Assembly: GCF_963576545.1 (NCBI RefSeq)
Contig: NC_083648.1
Span: forward strand, 19,074,154 to 19,138,153
Length of the DNA: 64,000 nt
Origin: Limanda limanda
Taxonomy: Eukaryota > Chordata > Actinopteri > Pleuronectiformes > Pleuronectidae
Direction: 5' to 3'
A program made the position numbers and the translations under genes. Positions 1-13,000 of this stretch are shown here, in pieces (within the stretch, counting starts at the first letter, position 1; the number at the start of each line of letters is the position of its first letter). Below the pieces are notes generated by a model. That model saw nothing but the letters and a program-made list of their open reading frames with translations, had not been told where the DNA came from and did not search any database.

Positions 1-436
1 CTTTTTTACAAACTTTTTTCTTATCTTATTCTACAGAACAATGCCACGTGCACTCTCTCATGTGTGGAGACATTTCACCCCATAGAATGTAGAAGGAAAG
101 GCTGTGTACATTTGCAAATATTGTGCAAAGACCTATGTTAAGAATGACACAACGATGCAGAAGCATATAGTCAAGTGCCCAAAGTTTCCTCAGGGCTCAA
201 ATCAGCCTATGAAAAAACAAAATGTTTATATTTATGTCTGTATATGACAAGGTAAATACAGTTAGTATAAATTACCCACAACATTTCCAGTTTATTCCCG
301 TTAATTCCCGTTAATTCCCGTATATTCCCGTTTATTCCTGTTAATTCCCGTATATTCCCGTTAATTCCCGTTAATTCCCGTTAATTCCCATGGAAAGTTT
401 CCAACTTTGAATATTCCCAGAATTTTGCAACCCTAG
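1..436 (+). mobile_element. Remnant of a hAT-type DNA transposon, right end
   Basis: From the ATG at 41 the + strand reads as a BED-type zinc finger: a VWRHF motif, then CKYC, then HIVKC, which fits the Cys2/His-Cys spacing of BED fingers in hAT transposases. The reading frame is broken by a stop at 83-85 and ends near 249, so this is a fossil. A splice-acceptor-like ctacag lies just before the ATG. Positions ~296-390 hold tandem copies of a 10-mer ttaattcccg, and the segment ends at 436 in gcaaccctag, whose reverse complement resembles a hAT terminal repeat (CAGGG-type). The left end lies outside the window. It sits inside an intron of the zyg11 gene. Confidence 0.6.
296..392. repeat. 10-bp tandem repeat (ttaattcccg) inside the hAT remnant
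   Basis: About nine imperfect copies of ttaattcccg / tatattcccg / tttattcccg follow one another. They belong to the transposon end rather than to an independent satellite, because they lie between the BED remnant and the terminal repeat. Confidence 0.75.
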
Positions 437-1014
437 TCACGATCATGATGGTTTGAGAGTCAGTAAATGTTTGTGTTTGTGTCTGTAACTGTCACACTGG
501 AAACTGTCTGGAAACGATTCCCAGCTTGGTGTTAGTGTGTGACGTTCCAACCTCTGCAACTGCTCACCAAGCTGTGGGGTTAGACTGTTCTCTCTCTGCA
601 AGACTCCTCCAAAAACAGCCTCATTACCTCTGATCACATCCAAGTACAGTCATGGGGAAGACCACTCACGAGAAGATTTAACTTTGGCTGTGCTGCATGT
701 TCAAACTGAGCTATTTCTGAGCACAATGCTCCTCAACAACAGCACTGAATCTATAGTAAAGAACATTTCAACAGTGTATGTGAATACATGGGAGAGATTT
801 TAGCTAAAACTAGTATTGCATTCAGTTTGCCTGTTAACTAAAGGAATTGAATTTGCTGTTATGTATGACAAAAAAAATAAGCTGAATCCAAAGAATGTTT
901 TGCATTTTTGGTTGAAAAAAATGACTTAATTGTTAATTGATAAGCAAAATAGCTAAATTGTTTAACCTCTTGTCGAAATGTTCTACAGTCAAGGAATTAA
1001 CTAGACTGCGATAC
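437..1014. other. zyg11 intron, nothing recognised
   Basis: AT-rich intronic sequence between the hAT remnant and the last zyg11 exon visible in the window. I see no coding potential on either strand. Confidence 0.5.
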
Positions 1015-4000
1015 CTTCAGCATATCCGGCCGTGGTTTGTCGATGTCTGTGGTTAGATTATAGAGATGGACGAGGGACTCTCGTATGAAACACTCCCTGT
1101 CTCTGTACCTTCTCAGGGCCTCACAAACCTGGTTCTCATTAGCCTCTCCGGTTACCTTAAAACACACACAGCACATCAGCAGCGTCACAGACATGGAAAA
1201 CACTGTGCATATTCAGGAAAGGCATAAGAAGGAGCCTCGAGTCAAAGTCAAATTGGAAATGTATGCACAAGTCAAGCTTCTGCATCTATTTAAGACATTC
1301 AGAGTGTCCTGGCATGTCACAGACAACAGTGTGGCATCAACTCTGTGCCCAGTGCTGACACTACATCCTTACTTTGAGGTTTGCCTGTGAAGAAAGGACG
1401 TCACAGGAGCTAACCCCGGTGGCTAGCAGGCCCAAGAAGACCAGCCCACCTCTGGCCTCCACAAATGCTCGGACTGCTGCTTCTGTGACTGTCTTTCGCC
1501 CGGAGATATCGAGAGAAATGAGGGAAGGGAGAACCTGGGGACTCCCCTCCATGAGCTGTTGCACCAGCTCCTCCCCGTCTCTCCCGCCATTGTCATCCAT
1601 TGCAAAGTGGTCATCTGAGAAGTCCAGATGCCTGAGAGCGTGGAGCTGGCCGAGGACAGAGAGCAGCCTGGCAGGGGACATATCCAGCTGCCGCAGCCGG
1701 TGGGCGATTACAGACCTGAGGGTGTTCTTGCACTGAAGGAGCGCCGTGAGCTTTGAGACAGCAGTGCACGAGATATCCAGCGTCTCCAACTGAGGGAGAG
1801 TGCAGATATCGTCCAGGGCAGCATCGGTCAGGTCTGTGTTGGCCAGGTTTAGCGTCCTCAGGCCCTGCAGAGAGCTGAAGCCAACTCGGACCCTTCCATC
1901 CTCCGGCAGAGACCCCCAGTCCAGATGCAGCCCATTGAGAGACAACCTCTGCAGGCTGGACCTGCACTCCAGGTTGGCAGCAAGGCCTGAGATAATGTCA
2001 GCCCCAGTGATGCCGCCAGAGACCCAGGAGGCATCTAGTTCCTGGAGGCGGTGAGGGCAGAGGGCCAGGTGGAACGCCTCGGTGGAAACGGGGCAGCAGC
2101 GGACGGCGGCTCGGCGCAGGCGGAGCTCTTTACAGTTTCGGAAAATCCCAACAGTTGTGTCATTCAGTATCCCTTGTTGGGAGAAGCAAACAGAGCGATG
2201 TTGTAGGAAAAAGTAGCATCAGTTTTCCCAAATTCATGTTTGTGGAGTAGAAATTTCCCATCAAGTCAGCCTGGCATATAGTACACTGTGAACTTATACA
2301 TGATATGATGACAGAATGAAGGATGTTGGTATTCTTACAGTTTATCGTAGAAAGTTGTGGCTGAAGAATTAATTTAATAAAATCTTATATATGTAGATTA
2401 TCTTCCTATTAACCACTGGTCAATGTTTTTGGCACTATTCCGGTTTGCGCTTTAATCATAGACTGCAGTTCATATCCTATCTACCCTATTCCTATTTCAC
2501 ATGAGTTTTTGTTGTGTTCTCATTTGTTGTATACTTATGTTTACACCTGGTTAAGAGAAAAATAGCATTTCAATCCTGTCTATGTCCTGAATAGAGAATA
2601 GAGTTGACTTTGACTATCTTTTTTAATATCTCAGACATATACAGTTTACATCCTGATACAATCATCCTGTGTATCTAAGTTTTACAGTAGGGACAGGTGT
2701 ATATTCTGTACATATTATCTGTATTTTGTATCTATTTAAATTCTTTATTTTGTTATTTTTTATACTTTCAGATGTTCTCTTGTCTCATTCAGCCTATCTG
2801 CCGCAGGTTATTAGCTGATCTTATTTTATTTTATCTCATCTTATCAGAACATATAGCGAACTACTGTCCTATAGAAGCTGCAGTTTCCCTCCTTTGGGAA
2901 TCCCAATGTTCCTGGGTCTCCCTCACCCACCTGTGGTTGCCATTTTGCGCAGAAGCTGGTCGGCCATCTCCTGTGGAAAGAGCGGGGCCCAGGTGAGGCA
3001 CATGGAGCCGTCTGCTCGCCTGCTGCACAGTGAGTCCAGGCTTGAACACACCTGAGCCAGGCAGAGGTCGCCCAAGGCCTGGGGGCCCTCAGAATCCTAA
3101 ACACAACAGCAGGTAATAAGAAGAGTCATTCCACTGGGTAATCACATATTGTAGAGCTGCAAAAGTGTAGTGAACCTTAAAAGATAAAACGCCTCCATAC
3201 TGCTCATGTGGTGTCATCCAAGTGTCTGCAAGCCCTGACATTCATTACATTACATTACATTTAATTTAGCTGACGCTTTTATCCAAAGCGACTTACAATA
3301 AGTGCATTCAACCCCGAGGGTACAGACCCAGAACAACAAGAATCAAGACAGTACAATTTCTTCGAAATAAAGCAAAACTACAAAGTGCTATAAGTTAGTG
3401 CCATTTTAGTGCTACCAAAGTGTTAGTTTCAAAAAGTGGTTAGTTTTTCTTTTACATTTATTTTTTTATTCACATTCAAATTCAACTCTAAATCAGGTCA
3501 TATACACCAGGTTTTTGGCTAAATCTGATTTGACCATTTGAAATACAGGGCTTATGGACACTTGGATGACACCACAGGAGGGGAATGGATTCATTTGATG
3601 TTTTTCTTTTATACATTTGATATTTTAATTGTATTGTATTTGGCTGCAACACTGTTCACCCCCAAAACACTTCACCCACCCCTCCCTCGGCATAGCGATG
3701 AGTAGATTGTGAGTGGATTTTCAATTATTGGTCAACTACCCCTTAACATGTTGATTTCCTCAAATTACAAAACAAAAAAATCGATTATATATGTTGTGTT
3801 TAAAGTACTAAAATGTGTTTAAAGTATTACAATTTAAATTAAATTAGTTGTTTTACTACGGGGTGTTGTGCAAGGGAGGTTTTTTGCTCTTTGTTTGTTC
3901 TCAACACATTTGTTGCTCGGGCCTCAGCGGATCCACAGTGACACAGGATCTCGCTCTGCAGGTTTCTAATTTTATCCACAGCAGACGAAGCCCCGCACAC

Positions 4001-4167
4001 GAGTAAAGCCAGTTTAAACCACCTAATCCTGCGGCTCTGTGCAGGACGAGGTGGACAAAGGCAGTCGGTCCTTTACCACAGTGTGCGGGTTCAACGTTGC
4101 TTATACTGACACACGGGGGAAAAACTCAACTACATTATATTTCCAAGGGAAGAGTCAAACTCACCAT
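1015..4167 (-). CDS. zyg11: ZYG11-family protein, N-terminal part (gene runs off the left edge)
   Basis: Four minus-strand exons join in frame. The ATG at 4165-4167 is followed directly by a GT donor. Next come 2931-3096, 1373-2172 (the large leucine-rich-repeat exon) and 1015-1155, giving the first ~370 residues. Telling segments are FPQEMADQLLRKMA, ILNDTTVGIF, LDISCTAVSKLTALL and VTGEANENQVCEALRRY, each matching ZYG11B at the same place. ZYG11 proteins are substrate receptors of CUL2 RING ubiquitin ligases. The LRR part is here. The C-terminal armadillo repeats, which in ZYG11B/ZER1 read N-terminal glycine degrons, would lie left of position 1. The family call is firm; the choice among ZYG11A/B/unsplit fish zyg11 is not, so the symbol is provisional. 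Confidence 0.88.
2173..2930. other. zyg11 intron, nothing recognised
   Basis: AT-rich intronic sequence between two in-frame zyg11 exons. No repeat family or coding exon was recognised. Confidence 0.5.
3241..3440 (+). repeat. Dispersed repeat family A, copy 1
   Basis: It begins with cattacattacattt and contains the motif gctgacgcttttatccaaag followed by cgacttacaataagtgcattc. Related copies occur at 32440-32560, 33690-33850 (same strand), and 56205-56338 and 62215-62580 (opposite strand). This tail is widespread in teleost genomes. It lies in the first zyg11 intron. Confidence 0.75.
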
Positions 4168-4365
4168 GTTTGAAAAGAAAACAGTCGACTGGGCAGAAGA
4201 AACGCGGAACCACGTCCTCACGCAGCGTTTAAATCAAAAGATGCCATTGATTCAAAGTCATTTATTCCCCTTTAAATGAAGTCAAAGTTAGAATTGATTC
4301 TCGTGTTTTGATTAGAGTCGCTGCTGCTGCCCGTCGAGCGTCAACTGTCACATTATGATCGCGTC

Positions 4366-4392
4366 CTATTGGTCAGTTCACGTGACGTCACC
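4366..4392 (-). promoter_or_regulatory. Probable zyg11 promoter: overlapping E-box and CRE plus CCAAT
   Basis: About 200 bp upstream of the zyg11 start codon lie CACGTG (4379-4384) and a perfect palindromic CRE, TGACGTCA (4383-4390), sharing two bases. An inverted CCAAT (attgg) lies at ~4368-4372. The cluster suits a TATA-less housekeeping promoter. The transcription start is inferred, not seen. Confidence 0.45.
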
Positions 4393-4677
4393 GCAGGCTT
4401 GTCTGAAGGTGCGATAGCTCATCGAACTAATTTTTATCTATACACATTAACCCTTACCAAACAATGAGAGCTCATCATTGGAGAATTATTTTCTGTGACC
4501 CTGAATCTAACTTATTCACCAGTTATTGTTCATTGGTCATATTTTAACTTTTGATCCGTTTAGAATTGATTTATACCCATGTGACTAGTATTGTTTAATC
4601 ATATATTAATGAGCTTTATTTTAGTTTGTAGGCAAATCAAAGGTGAATACATTTTTTAAAGCTGTCTGTCTGTTGTT

Positions 4678-5163
<486 letters not shown>

Positions 5164-6560
5164 GTAGTCTCTGTATAAATGTACTTGTACCTTTGCACCT
5201 GTAAAGGTGGAGGGGGTAGTGAACTCTTTTAGCCACAAGGAGGGGCTCACAGAGAGAGTTTGGGGTTTGGACCATTTTATAAGAGACAATTACTAACTTT
5301 TTTTTAATTTTAAAAGAACATTATTAGTGTTGGCTACACTTATTTTTCCAGCTGCAAAAATAAGAATGGGGTAGCTCTTCCATTCAAATTCCTGTTGCAT
5401 TAAGCAAACCTGCTACTCTGGTTTGACACAGGGCACAATCTTCATAAACGAAGCATGGACATGGCCCATTACACGGCTTCACAGGAGTTTCTAAATGTAG
5501 AGCAGATACAGAAAATGCACATCCAGACATGGTTTGAATTAGCACAAAATTATCTAAGCGCTATAGCTCAGGGTTTATAGCTTCTTTCCATAACATTTAC
5601 ACACGTTTATATTTATTTAAATTGCAAGACCTCAATTTCCTAAAACCGACCAACTATGGGAGACGTACAATCCCAATTACACGAAGGCAAACACATGTCC
5701 TCATACATGTATGGGTCACAGACACTCAAACTTCCATTTTACTCTAGATTATTATGTCTTGTCTAAATTTTTCATAAACACAACCCTCCTCCCACGTGTT
5801 GAAATATGTCTCCCCACGCAGAGAATCCCCCACGCATCAAAGCCTGTGCTTCCTCCTCAATCCAAAACATTTAGCTGAGGGCCGTTGACTTTTCTTTTCT
5901 CCACAGAGCCCACTGCTTATTGTCCTCATAACCAAATAAACACAGCTGCCAATAGTTCTTGGACTCTGCCACATGAGACACACTCCCCCCCATATACGGA
6001 GAGAGAGAAACACTAACGTTAGAAAAAACAGGCCTAATGCCATCATGTTGAAACTGCTGAAGTTGCCAGAACCGCTCAGTCATTATATGGAGCTAATGGA
6101 GAGACGCTTTGTGAGCAGGAGGATGTATAGACTCCAAGAAATGTAAATATAAGTGAGGCTGAGAGATGAATGTGTCTCTTTGTGTGACAGAAACAAAGAC
6201 AAAGTGTGTGTTTGTGTGTGTATGTGTGTGTGCATGGAAGTGTGTGTCATTACCTTCTACAAGCCCGACAGACAAATTGTGTGTGTGGGAGACAGTTTAC
6301 CTGATTTTCGGTGTGTTCAGTGACTCTCAGTCATCACCTAGTTTTTTTCTGCCATGCTGAAACTTTTAAATGTGACATCAGAGGAGGAAGGCAGGGCCGA
6401 GCCAGGGAAAATTACAACATCAGCCTCCCTCTTTCTGGGTACGGACCACCCTCCACTGTTCTCTCCCTCGGTGGACGGTGTTTGCCTGTGCCATAGCTGA
6501 GTGCAGACCTTCATTCTCAATGAGAGCAGCACATAGGGGGAGCCTGGGAGTGAGAGGAGG
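5164..6560. other. Intergenic region between zyg11 and angptl1
   Basis: This is the divergent interval between zyg11 (minus) and angptl1 (plus). Apart from a short tg-rich tract at ~6205-6245 I recognise no gene, SINE or RNA. Confidence 0.5.
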
Positions 6561-6599
6561 AGAATGGAGAGCATGAACCTACATAGGAACCACAACTGA

Positions 6600-6663
6600 G
6601 ACGCCTTGGCTGGGTCTTACCTGCACATCCCGGACCACTGACTAAACTCACTCACTGACACAG
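6600..6663 (+). other. angptl1: Candidate noncoding first exon of angptl1
   Basis: The sequence ending gacacag at 6663 is followed by a consensus donor gtaagat. The coding angptl1 exon begins with a clear acceptor at 10060, so it needs an upstream 5' UTR exon. This is the best donor seen in the upstream interval, but the link is inferred and the 5' limit is unknown. Confidence 0.35.
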
Positions 6664-9600
6664 GTAAGATTATTATTTTTGCTCCATTGTGATCAGGTTA
6701 TTCATCAAACTCATGTGGCCTTTGTATATATTCTCTATCCTCTCTGTTAAAGTGTTAAAATTGCTAAAATTGCTAGATATTTCTTGTCTTAACTGTAAAT
6801 AAGAAAAATAGAATTTACAAGGAAAGGTCAATGTAATTTTAAACACTGTTGTTAGATTAAATTTGGATATGCTTCACATCCAGGATGCTTCCTAAAATAA
6901 CAATGGAATGATTTTTTTATCAAAATTAAATAAATTTGAGTTTAACATTTGACCACATTAAGATTATTCATATGTATTGTAAAAACCTGTATCCTGATCA
7001 AATTCACGATGTATGAAGCTACTGCATCTTGTCAGCAGATGGATCTAATCAGTCGCACTATTGGAATAACTTGTGGGCTAACTGGCTAACTCCTAAAAAT
7101 CTGTTGGACGAAAGCAAATGCCACAACTAAGTTGTTATGTTGGAGAGAAAGTTATGGGTGCAAATGCGGTGTAAGCTTTTTTTGGGCTTGAATATACATA
7201 AAACAACTTTTAATTGAGGAGTGTACCAGTAAGGCAGAGCTCAGTGGTACGATTTGAGTCAATGGGCCGATTGGCTCCGTCCCCCCTTCCCACTCTGGGC
7301 TGGGAAAAGCAGCCACCGCAAAGTTTAACCTGTGAGCACAGCATTAATATAGATGAGGTGGCTGCATATGGCCAGATCTGGCTCGGAGTGAGGGAGAGTA
7401 GAGGAGAAAATACCTTTCCAATAAGTCAACAAAAAAAAGGGCTGATGCGGCGGCCTTGATGAAGACCAGCAGGGTGTGAACGATGGAGAGAAGCCTGGTG
7501 GTGGCAGCTGCAGATGAGATTCACAGTTCCCGGCTGAGGAGCCCTCTCTGTAAACACCGTCACTCCTGTCAGGTCGAGGGCTGGTGAGATTCATATTGTG
7601 GGGTTGGAGACGTGAAGACGGGCCAAGTGCTGAGACCAAGCTATTGAAAGGGGGATGACCCGTGATTACGGAAAAACAGGGAGAATTTCTTTTTGGGTAA
7701 TAATAGCGGAGTGACAGTGCCAAGGTGTCTCTGAGTGCTGACACATGGCCCGTTTTCCTCAAAGTGCACTTTTACCTCTGCCCTCAGATGCTGCATAATC
7801 TCTGACGAAACAAACTGAGCCTTGTTCCATACGTTAAATCTAAAATACAGGCTTCAGGGAAGTTTCAATAACATCGCTGCAACAACATAGTTATAACAAA
7901 ATCAATGTTGACTTAAGTACTTTCTGTGCTTTCTGTAACGAGGCCATTGTGCTTAATGAAAACACACAGCTTCGTATTATGTTTGACTCTTGAGACACGC
8001 TTGTTTTTTCCTATGACAATGACAAAAGGGTACTATTCTGCAAGAGCAGCACTTTGAGCTTAGGTAATGCTCTGGGATCAGTCCCATTAACTGTGGTGAG
8101 AACTCTTCAGTGCAAGTAAACATCAAGAGTCGACCACAGAAACGATTCTAAGCCCCTGCTGTCTCTGTCTTGGACTCATTTAGTCCTGTCGCTTTGCCAT
8201 CTGTTAAAATCCTCACTGGATTTGTTTTTGATGAGCTCAGATTTGAAGTGGGTCATAGGGTCTTTCCATCAGAAGTGTTAGGTGCAGGTTACTTAACCTC
8301 CTTGGCTATATTCATCAGACTGCCTTCTGACAGGCTTCTAATTTTGGCATGGTTGCCAAAATCAGCCTGCATTTGGCTCGCCGGTAGCCCTGGCTCCCAG
8401 AGCAGGGCCTCGCTACTGGATATGGAAGGTGGGATCTCTTACTTAACGTGCATTTTTGGGTCATCACCCACTCCTGCTCCATTCGTTGGGCTGTCAAAAC
8501 CAATAAGATCAACACACAAGCTTTTCCATCCCAAAACAGACTCCAGAAAACATTACTCATAGATCAGGGATTCCTGCTCCCTCTGCCACCGCTCAAACAT
8601 TAAATCTGTTTTGTTCCGCATCGAATTCAAATTTTCGGTATGTGCCCATAAGGCAGAGAAGGCAAAATTCACAAAGAGTCAGACTGGCCCAGTGATAATT
8701 ACCGGCTGTTTTTCTATCGTGGTGCTCACTACTGATCGTTCTACAACTCAAGAATCGATTAAAGACTGCAGTGGATGTGGTACCTTTTAAATAATATATT
8801 CAGAGTCATGCATGGCTTCACAGATTCAATTTCTACAGCTTATATTCATGTTAAGTTAAGTGTTTTCAGACTCAAAGGTTGGTGTTTTTTCCGCGAGCCA
8901 GTGCAGGTAAACTGAAAGGATATAGGGGAGGTTAATGGAGGATGTGGAGAAACAGATCTCTGCACTTGCTCACCCCCAGACACCTGATACACTTGTGGTG
9001 AGGGGCTTAATGAAAGACAACACATAAAGGAATGTATTGAAAATATGAGTAACGATAACAGATTTGTGGTGGGTGGGTAGGGGTGACACTGCTCTTACTC
9101 CACCACAAGCCAACCAGATGGCACATCCTGCCCGGAGCAGGAGCGTCTTTTCACTTTACATTTAAAAGCTCACTAACTACTAAAGAATCAAGCGAGTCCT
9201 GTGCTTTGAATAATGACCACAGGCTTTTATGTCAACAGATGCTCTTGGTCTATTTTAGCTTTGCCGGCACTATGGTTGAAATATATTGGGTAATACAAGA
9301 AAAAAGGACATCTGCATAACAACATCCTTTTATGGAGTGCCTGGGAGGAAATTGAACAGAAAGTACAAGATGAGTTGTGGCAAAAATCTAAGTAAAACAC
9401 TCAAATCAAAGAATAAGTCTGGTGATGTCTCTCATGTCCACAAGTCAAAAGAAAATACTAAAACGAATCAACTAAAAAGTAGTTTACTATAAGTGAAGCC
9501 AAATTATTATAAAGCAGTATCATAGATGTAATTGAGCCCATGTCAGAGATCTTAGCTGGTGTCCAAAAACTTTGATTAGTGAGCCAAGCCCTAGTTTTGC

Positions 9601-10060
9601 ACTGGGCAACATTATGAGGAACATCCGTATATTATAGTTTTGTTTGAGACAATTGCTTTCTAATGCTGTAAAAAGGCAACTCCTATCCCACAAACTGTGT
9701 ATTGGTCCACAGTGGAAAATAGTCCCCAATGTCAATGCTAACATAACACACCAAATAAAGTGATTTTATTTTATCAAAAAGTACTCGACTAATTTATTGT
9801 CATTGGTAATCATCCTCTGGAGACCATGCATATCTGTGCAACCATCAAATAGTTTTTGAAACATTAACTCTAACGTATCACCAATAGATGCTAAGTTAAA
9901 TCCTAGGGAAAATGTAGGGGAGCTGGTAAGCATTGAGAGATGGACAAATACAATTTGATAACTTTTTGATGGAATTTATCGACAATTAGCAGCCTACAAA
10001 ATAGAATAACACCAGTTTTGCCCTGAAAGTAAAATGGTCTTTTTTCTTTCCTGTTTACAG
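6664..10060. other. Probable angptl1 first intron, nothing else recognised
   Basis: A 3.4 kb stretch without convincing exons. Several open frames of 60-145 codons occur, but none shows family similarity or splice support. Confidence 0.45.
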
Positions 10061-10093
10061 ATCTGTAGTTTGGTGCTAAAGAGAGGAAGAACC

Positions 10094-13000
10094 ATGGGAC
10101 CTGGAACATGGAGTCTATTTGCGCTGCTTGGTCTGGCCCTCTGGAGCAACAGCCATGCCCTCACCAAGAACCCCATTCTCTCTCGGATACGGAGGGCACC
10201 GGAGGCCAACGGGGAAACCAAGAAATGCTCTTACACCTTCCTGGTCCCCGAGCAGAAGATCACAGGCCCCATCTGTGCTGCTCGGGGTTATTCCACAGAC
10301 AAGGACCGAGTGACGCGCTTGGACGTGGCTGCAGTGCGCGACCTTCTGTCCAAGCAGCGTGGGGAGATGGAGACTTTGAAGCTGGTGGTCGATGTGGACG
10401 GCAACTTGGTGAATGAGATGAAGCTATTGAGGAAAGAGAGCAGGAACATGAACTCCAGGGTGACCCAACTCTACATGCAGCTTCTGCATGAGATCATCAG
10501 GAAGAGGGACAACTCGCTAGAGCTGGCGCAGCTGGAGACACGCATCCTCAATGCCACCTCTGAGTCTCTACGTCTGGCCTCCAGGTACAGGGACCTGGAG
10601 ACCAAGTACTCAGCCCTGTCGGCAGTGGTGAACAACCAGTCGGTACTGATTGGAGCGCTGGAGGAGCAGTGTATGCAAGTGTACAGCCGCAGGCATGAGC
10701 ACCCACCAATGGGACCTCCACTAGTGCAGGTGGTGCCTGAAAACATTCCTGTCAATGTGCCACGTTTCACCAATGAGATCCAGAGGGACCACACCCAGAG
10801 GTTTGCGCGGGAAAGGGGCTCCCGCTCTGGGCCATCACCCACAGGTGATACCCTGGAAGTCCAGAATCCTCCCGAGAGGAACTTCAGTACAGAAGGTAAG
10901 TGAGAGAATGGATCCATCCATTTATGCATCTATCCATCTATCATCCATCTGTCCATCTGTCTATCCATCTATCAATCCATCCATCTACCACTTTGTTATT
11001 TTTCATTCATTTAAGCCTTGATCCACTCACGAAAATCCAAAACAGTCAGTGTAATATTTGGAGCAGCTCTGACTTCGCAGGCCAACCATAACAAAATAAT
11101 AATCTCTGGGTTTGAGTACAGCCGCAGGTGGGCCAGTGGCCTCATTCTGAAAGGTTAAAGATTTGCTAATTCAGCTGGAACTCTGCTCCACGCTCACCAG
11201 AAAGAACACAAACGAGAGTGGAAATAAAAACGTTGTAACGTCTGAATTTAGGCAGGGGACATAAAGCAAAGCAAAGAAAGACCTAACGGGTGTGATTTTG
11301 TCCTCATCAACAGAAATTCCTGACACTTTTAGAGTGGCCTTGCCAAAGAATAATAAAGTGCGTAGGAATTCAGTGCAGCTGAAAATGATCCATATGAGAC
11401 TGTTCCATTGCATCTGAGATGTGGACAAGACCCAGGCTGACTCATATAAGCTCCTGTTAAGTTTCATGTTGTGAATGGACTCCTTAACTATATTATATTA
11501 ATAGCAAGGACCCTGGTAGAGAGTTATATGCCCCTTTAAGTTCCCTCAGTGCTCCATGTGCTTGTAATTAAAATTCTTCTAATGAGAATTACCTTGAAAA
11601 GGGCCACACTCTTACCACTTAAAAACAGTGGTGACCACTTTTCAACCTAGAATGATGGCATGTTGTAAGGTTCTTATAAAAAATTTAAGTAGCCCCATTT
11701 TTCTCTGCTGTTCCGGGAGGACATAGTAAACAAGGGTATCTTTGTGAACCCATTGAAATGTGTTTTCTATTAGATTGTCTGTGCGGTTTTGTTCCTGTTT
11801 ACTGGTCTTTCCTTCTATTTAAACCTCTGTCACACACAGTGTTTTCTTCAGCATGTAAACTAATGGCACTGATGTGTTTGTTTCAGTCTTTTGGTACAAA
11901 CATTTTTCAAAACTGGCCCACAAGGCCAAAATAAAGCCACTATAATTGTGTTCAAGCTTGAGTTGAGATCAGAGTCTGTCTGACACATGTTTCACCAATT
12001 TAGGAACATCAAAACAGAAGTAGCCTTTGCACCTCAGTGGTAAAACGGATAAATGGAAAGAAATAGCGTAGATTGCACCTGACAACTCATTTTAACAAGC
12101 CACGATTCAGCGAATGAATTATAAGGATGAAAATATCGTGCCTTAAAGAAAAAAATAAAGATGGAAACATAAGCGATGATAATCAGGCACTACTTTTACT
12201 GCTTTACTTTAAAACTAGAAAATAAAGATGCAATACGTGGGAATATCCATTATTGATGAAGAGAGAAGAACTTGGTGGGTGTCATTGCTTGGTTCAGGAG
12301 CTTAAACTCTCACTAAGTCACTTTAGGATGTTTTTCACAATGTCCGCCGGACAGTTTAAAGAACTGCTGCAACAGTTCTTCAGTATTTAATTCGACAAAT
12401 GTTCCTTTTGTCGTTTGTTGTGTGCAATTTGGTTAATTTTGGACAGGGTTTGGGTCCCCTGTTTCTTGATCCTTGCTTCAAGTCAGCTAAATCATAACCT
12501 GAGAACAAAAATCACTGTGATCAACAGCTAAAGATAATTACATGAAATAAATCGACATTTATAATGGAGTTGATAGAGGAGGAAGTGGTTCTTCTTCTAT
12601 TTTGGCTGTAAAATAAGTATTGTTGTCATGTCTTGCTTTCAGGCCCATTCAGAGACTGCCTGGAGGCGCAGGAAGCCGGCCACAGCACCAGCGGCATGTA
12701 CCTGATCCGACCAGACGAAGCAGAGCGGCCGCTGCAGGTCTGGTGCGAACAGGACATAGACAACGGCGGCTGGACCGTGATCCAGACCAGGAGGGACGGA
12801 TCTGTTAACTTCTTCAGGAACTGGGAGAGCTACAAGGTGATTATGTCAAGTCTCCTGACATGATCTGTCTCCTTTTTTCTCACTCCTCTCTCGGGCCAAT
12901 ATTCTGAATACTTGGCTCATTCAGAGTTGTGCCAATGATCTGGAGTGTTTGGGGCTCAGGGAGAGGCGGTGGACTAGTGGCAGAAACTTGGACTATGGGC

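Noticed and set aside
296..392. Regular repeats that could suggest a CRISPR array
   Set aside because: Units are 10 bp with no spacers and lie within a transposon end in a vertebrate genome.
7325..7762. 145-codon minus-strand frame
   Set aside because: No recognisable domain or splice sites. It lies in the probable angptl1 intron.
8170..8562. 130-codon plus-strand frame in the angptl1 first intron
   Set aside because: No family similarity, no splice support, ordinary composition.
10034..10093. Upstream in-frame ATG at 10034 as the angptl1 start
   Set aside because: It lies before the splice acceptor at 10060, so it is intronic. The ATG at 10094 opens directly onto a signal peptide.
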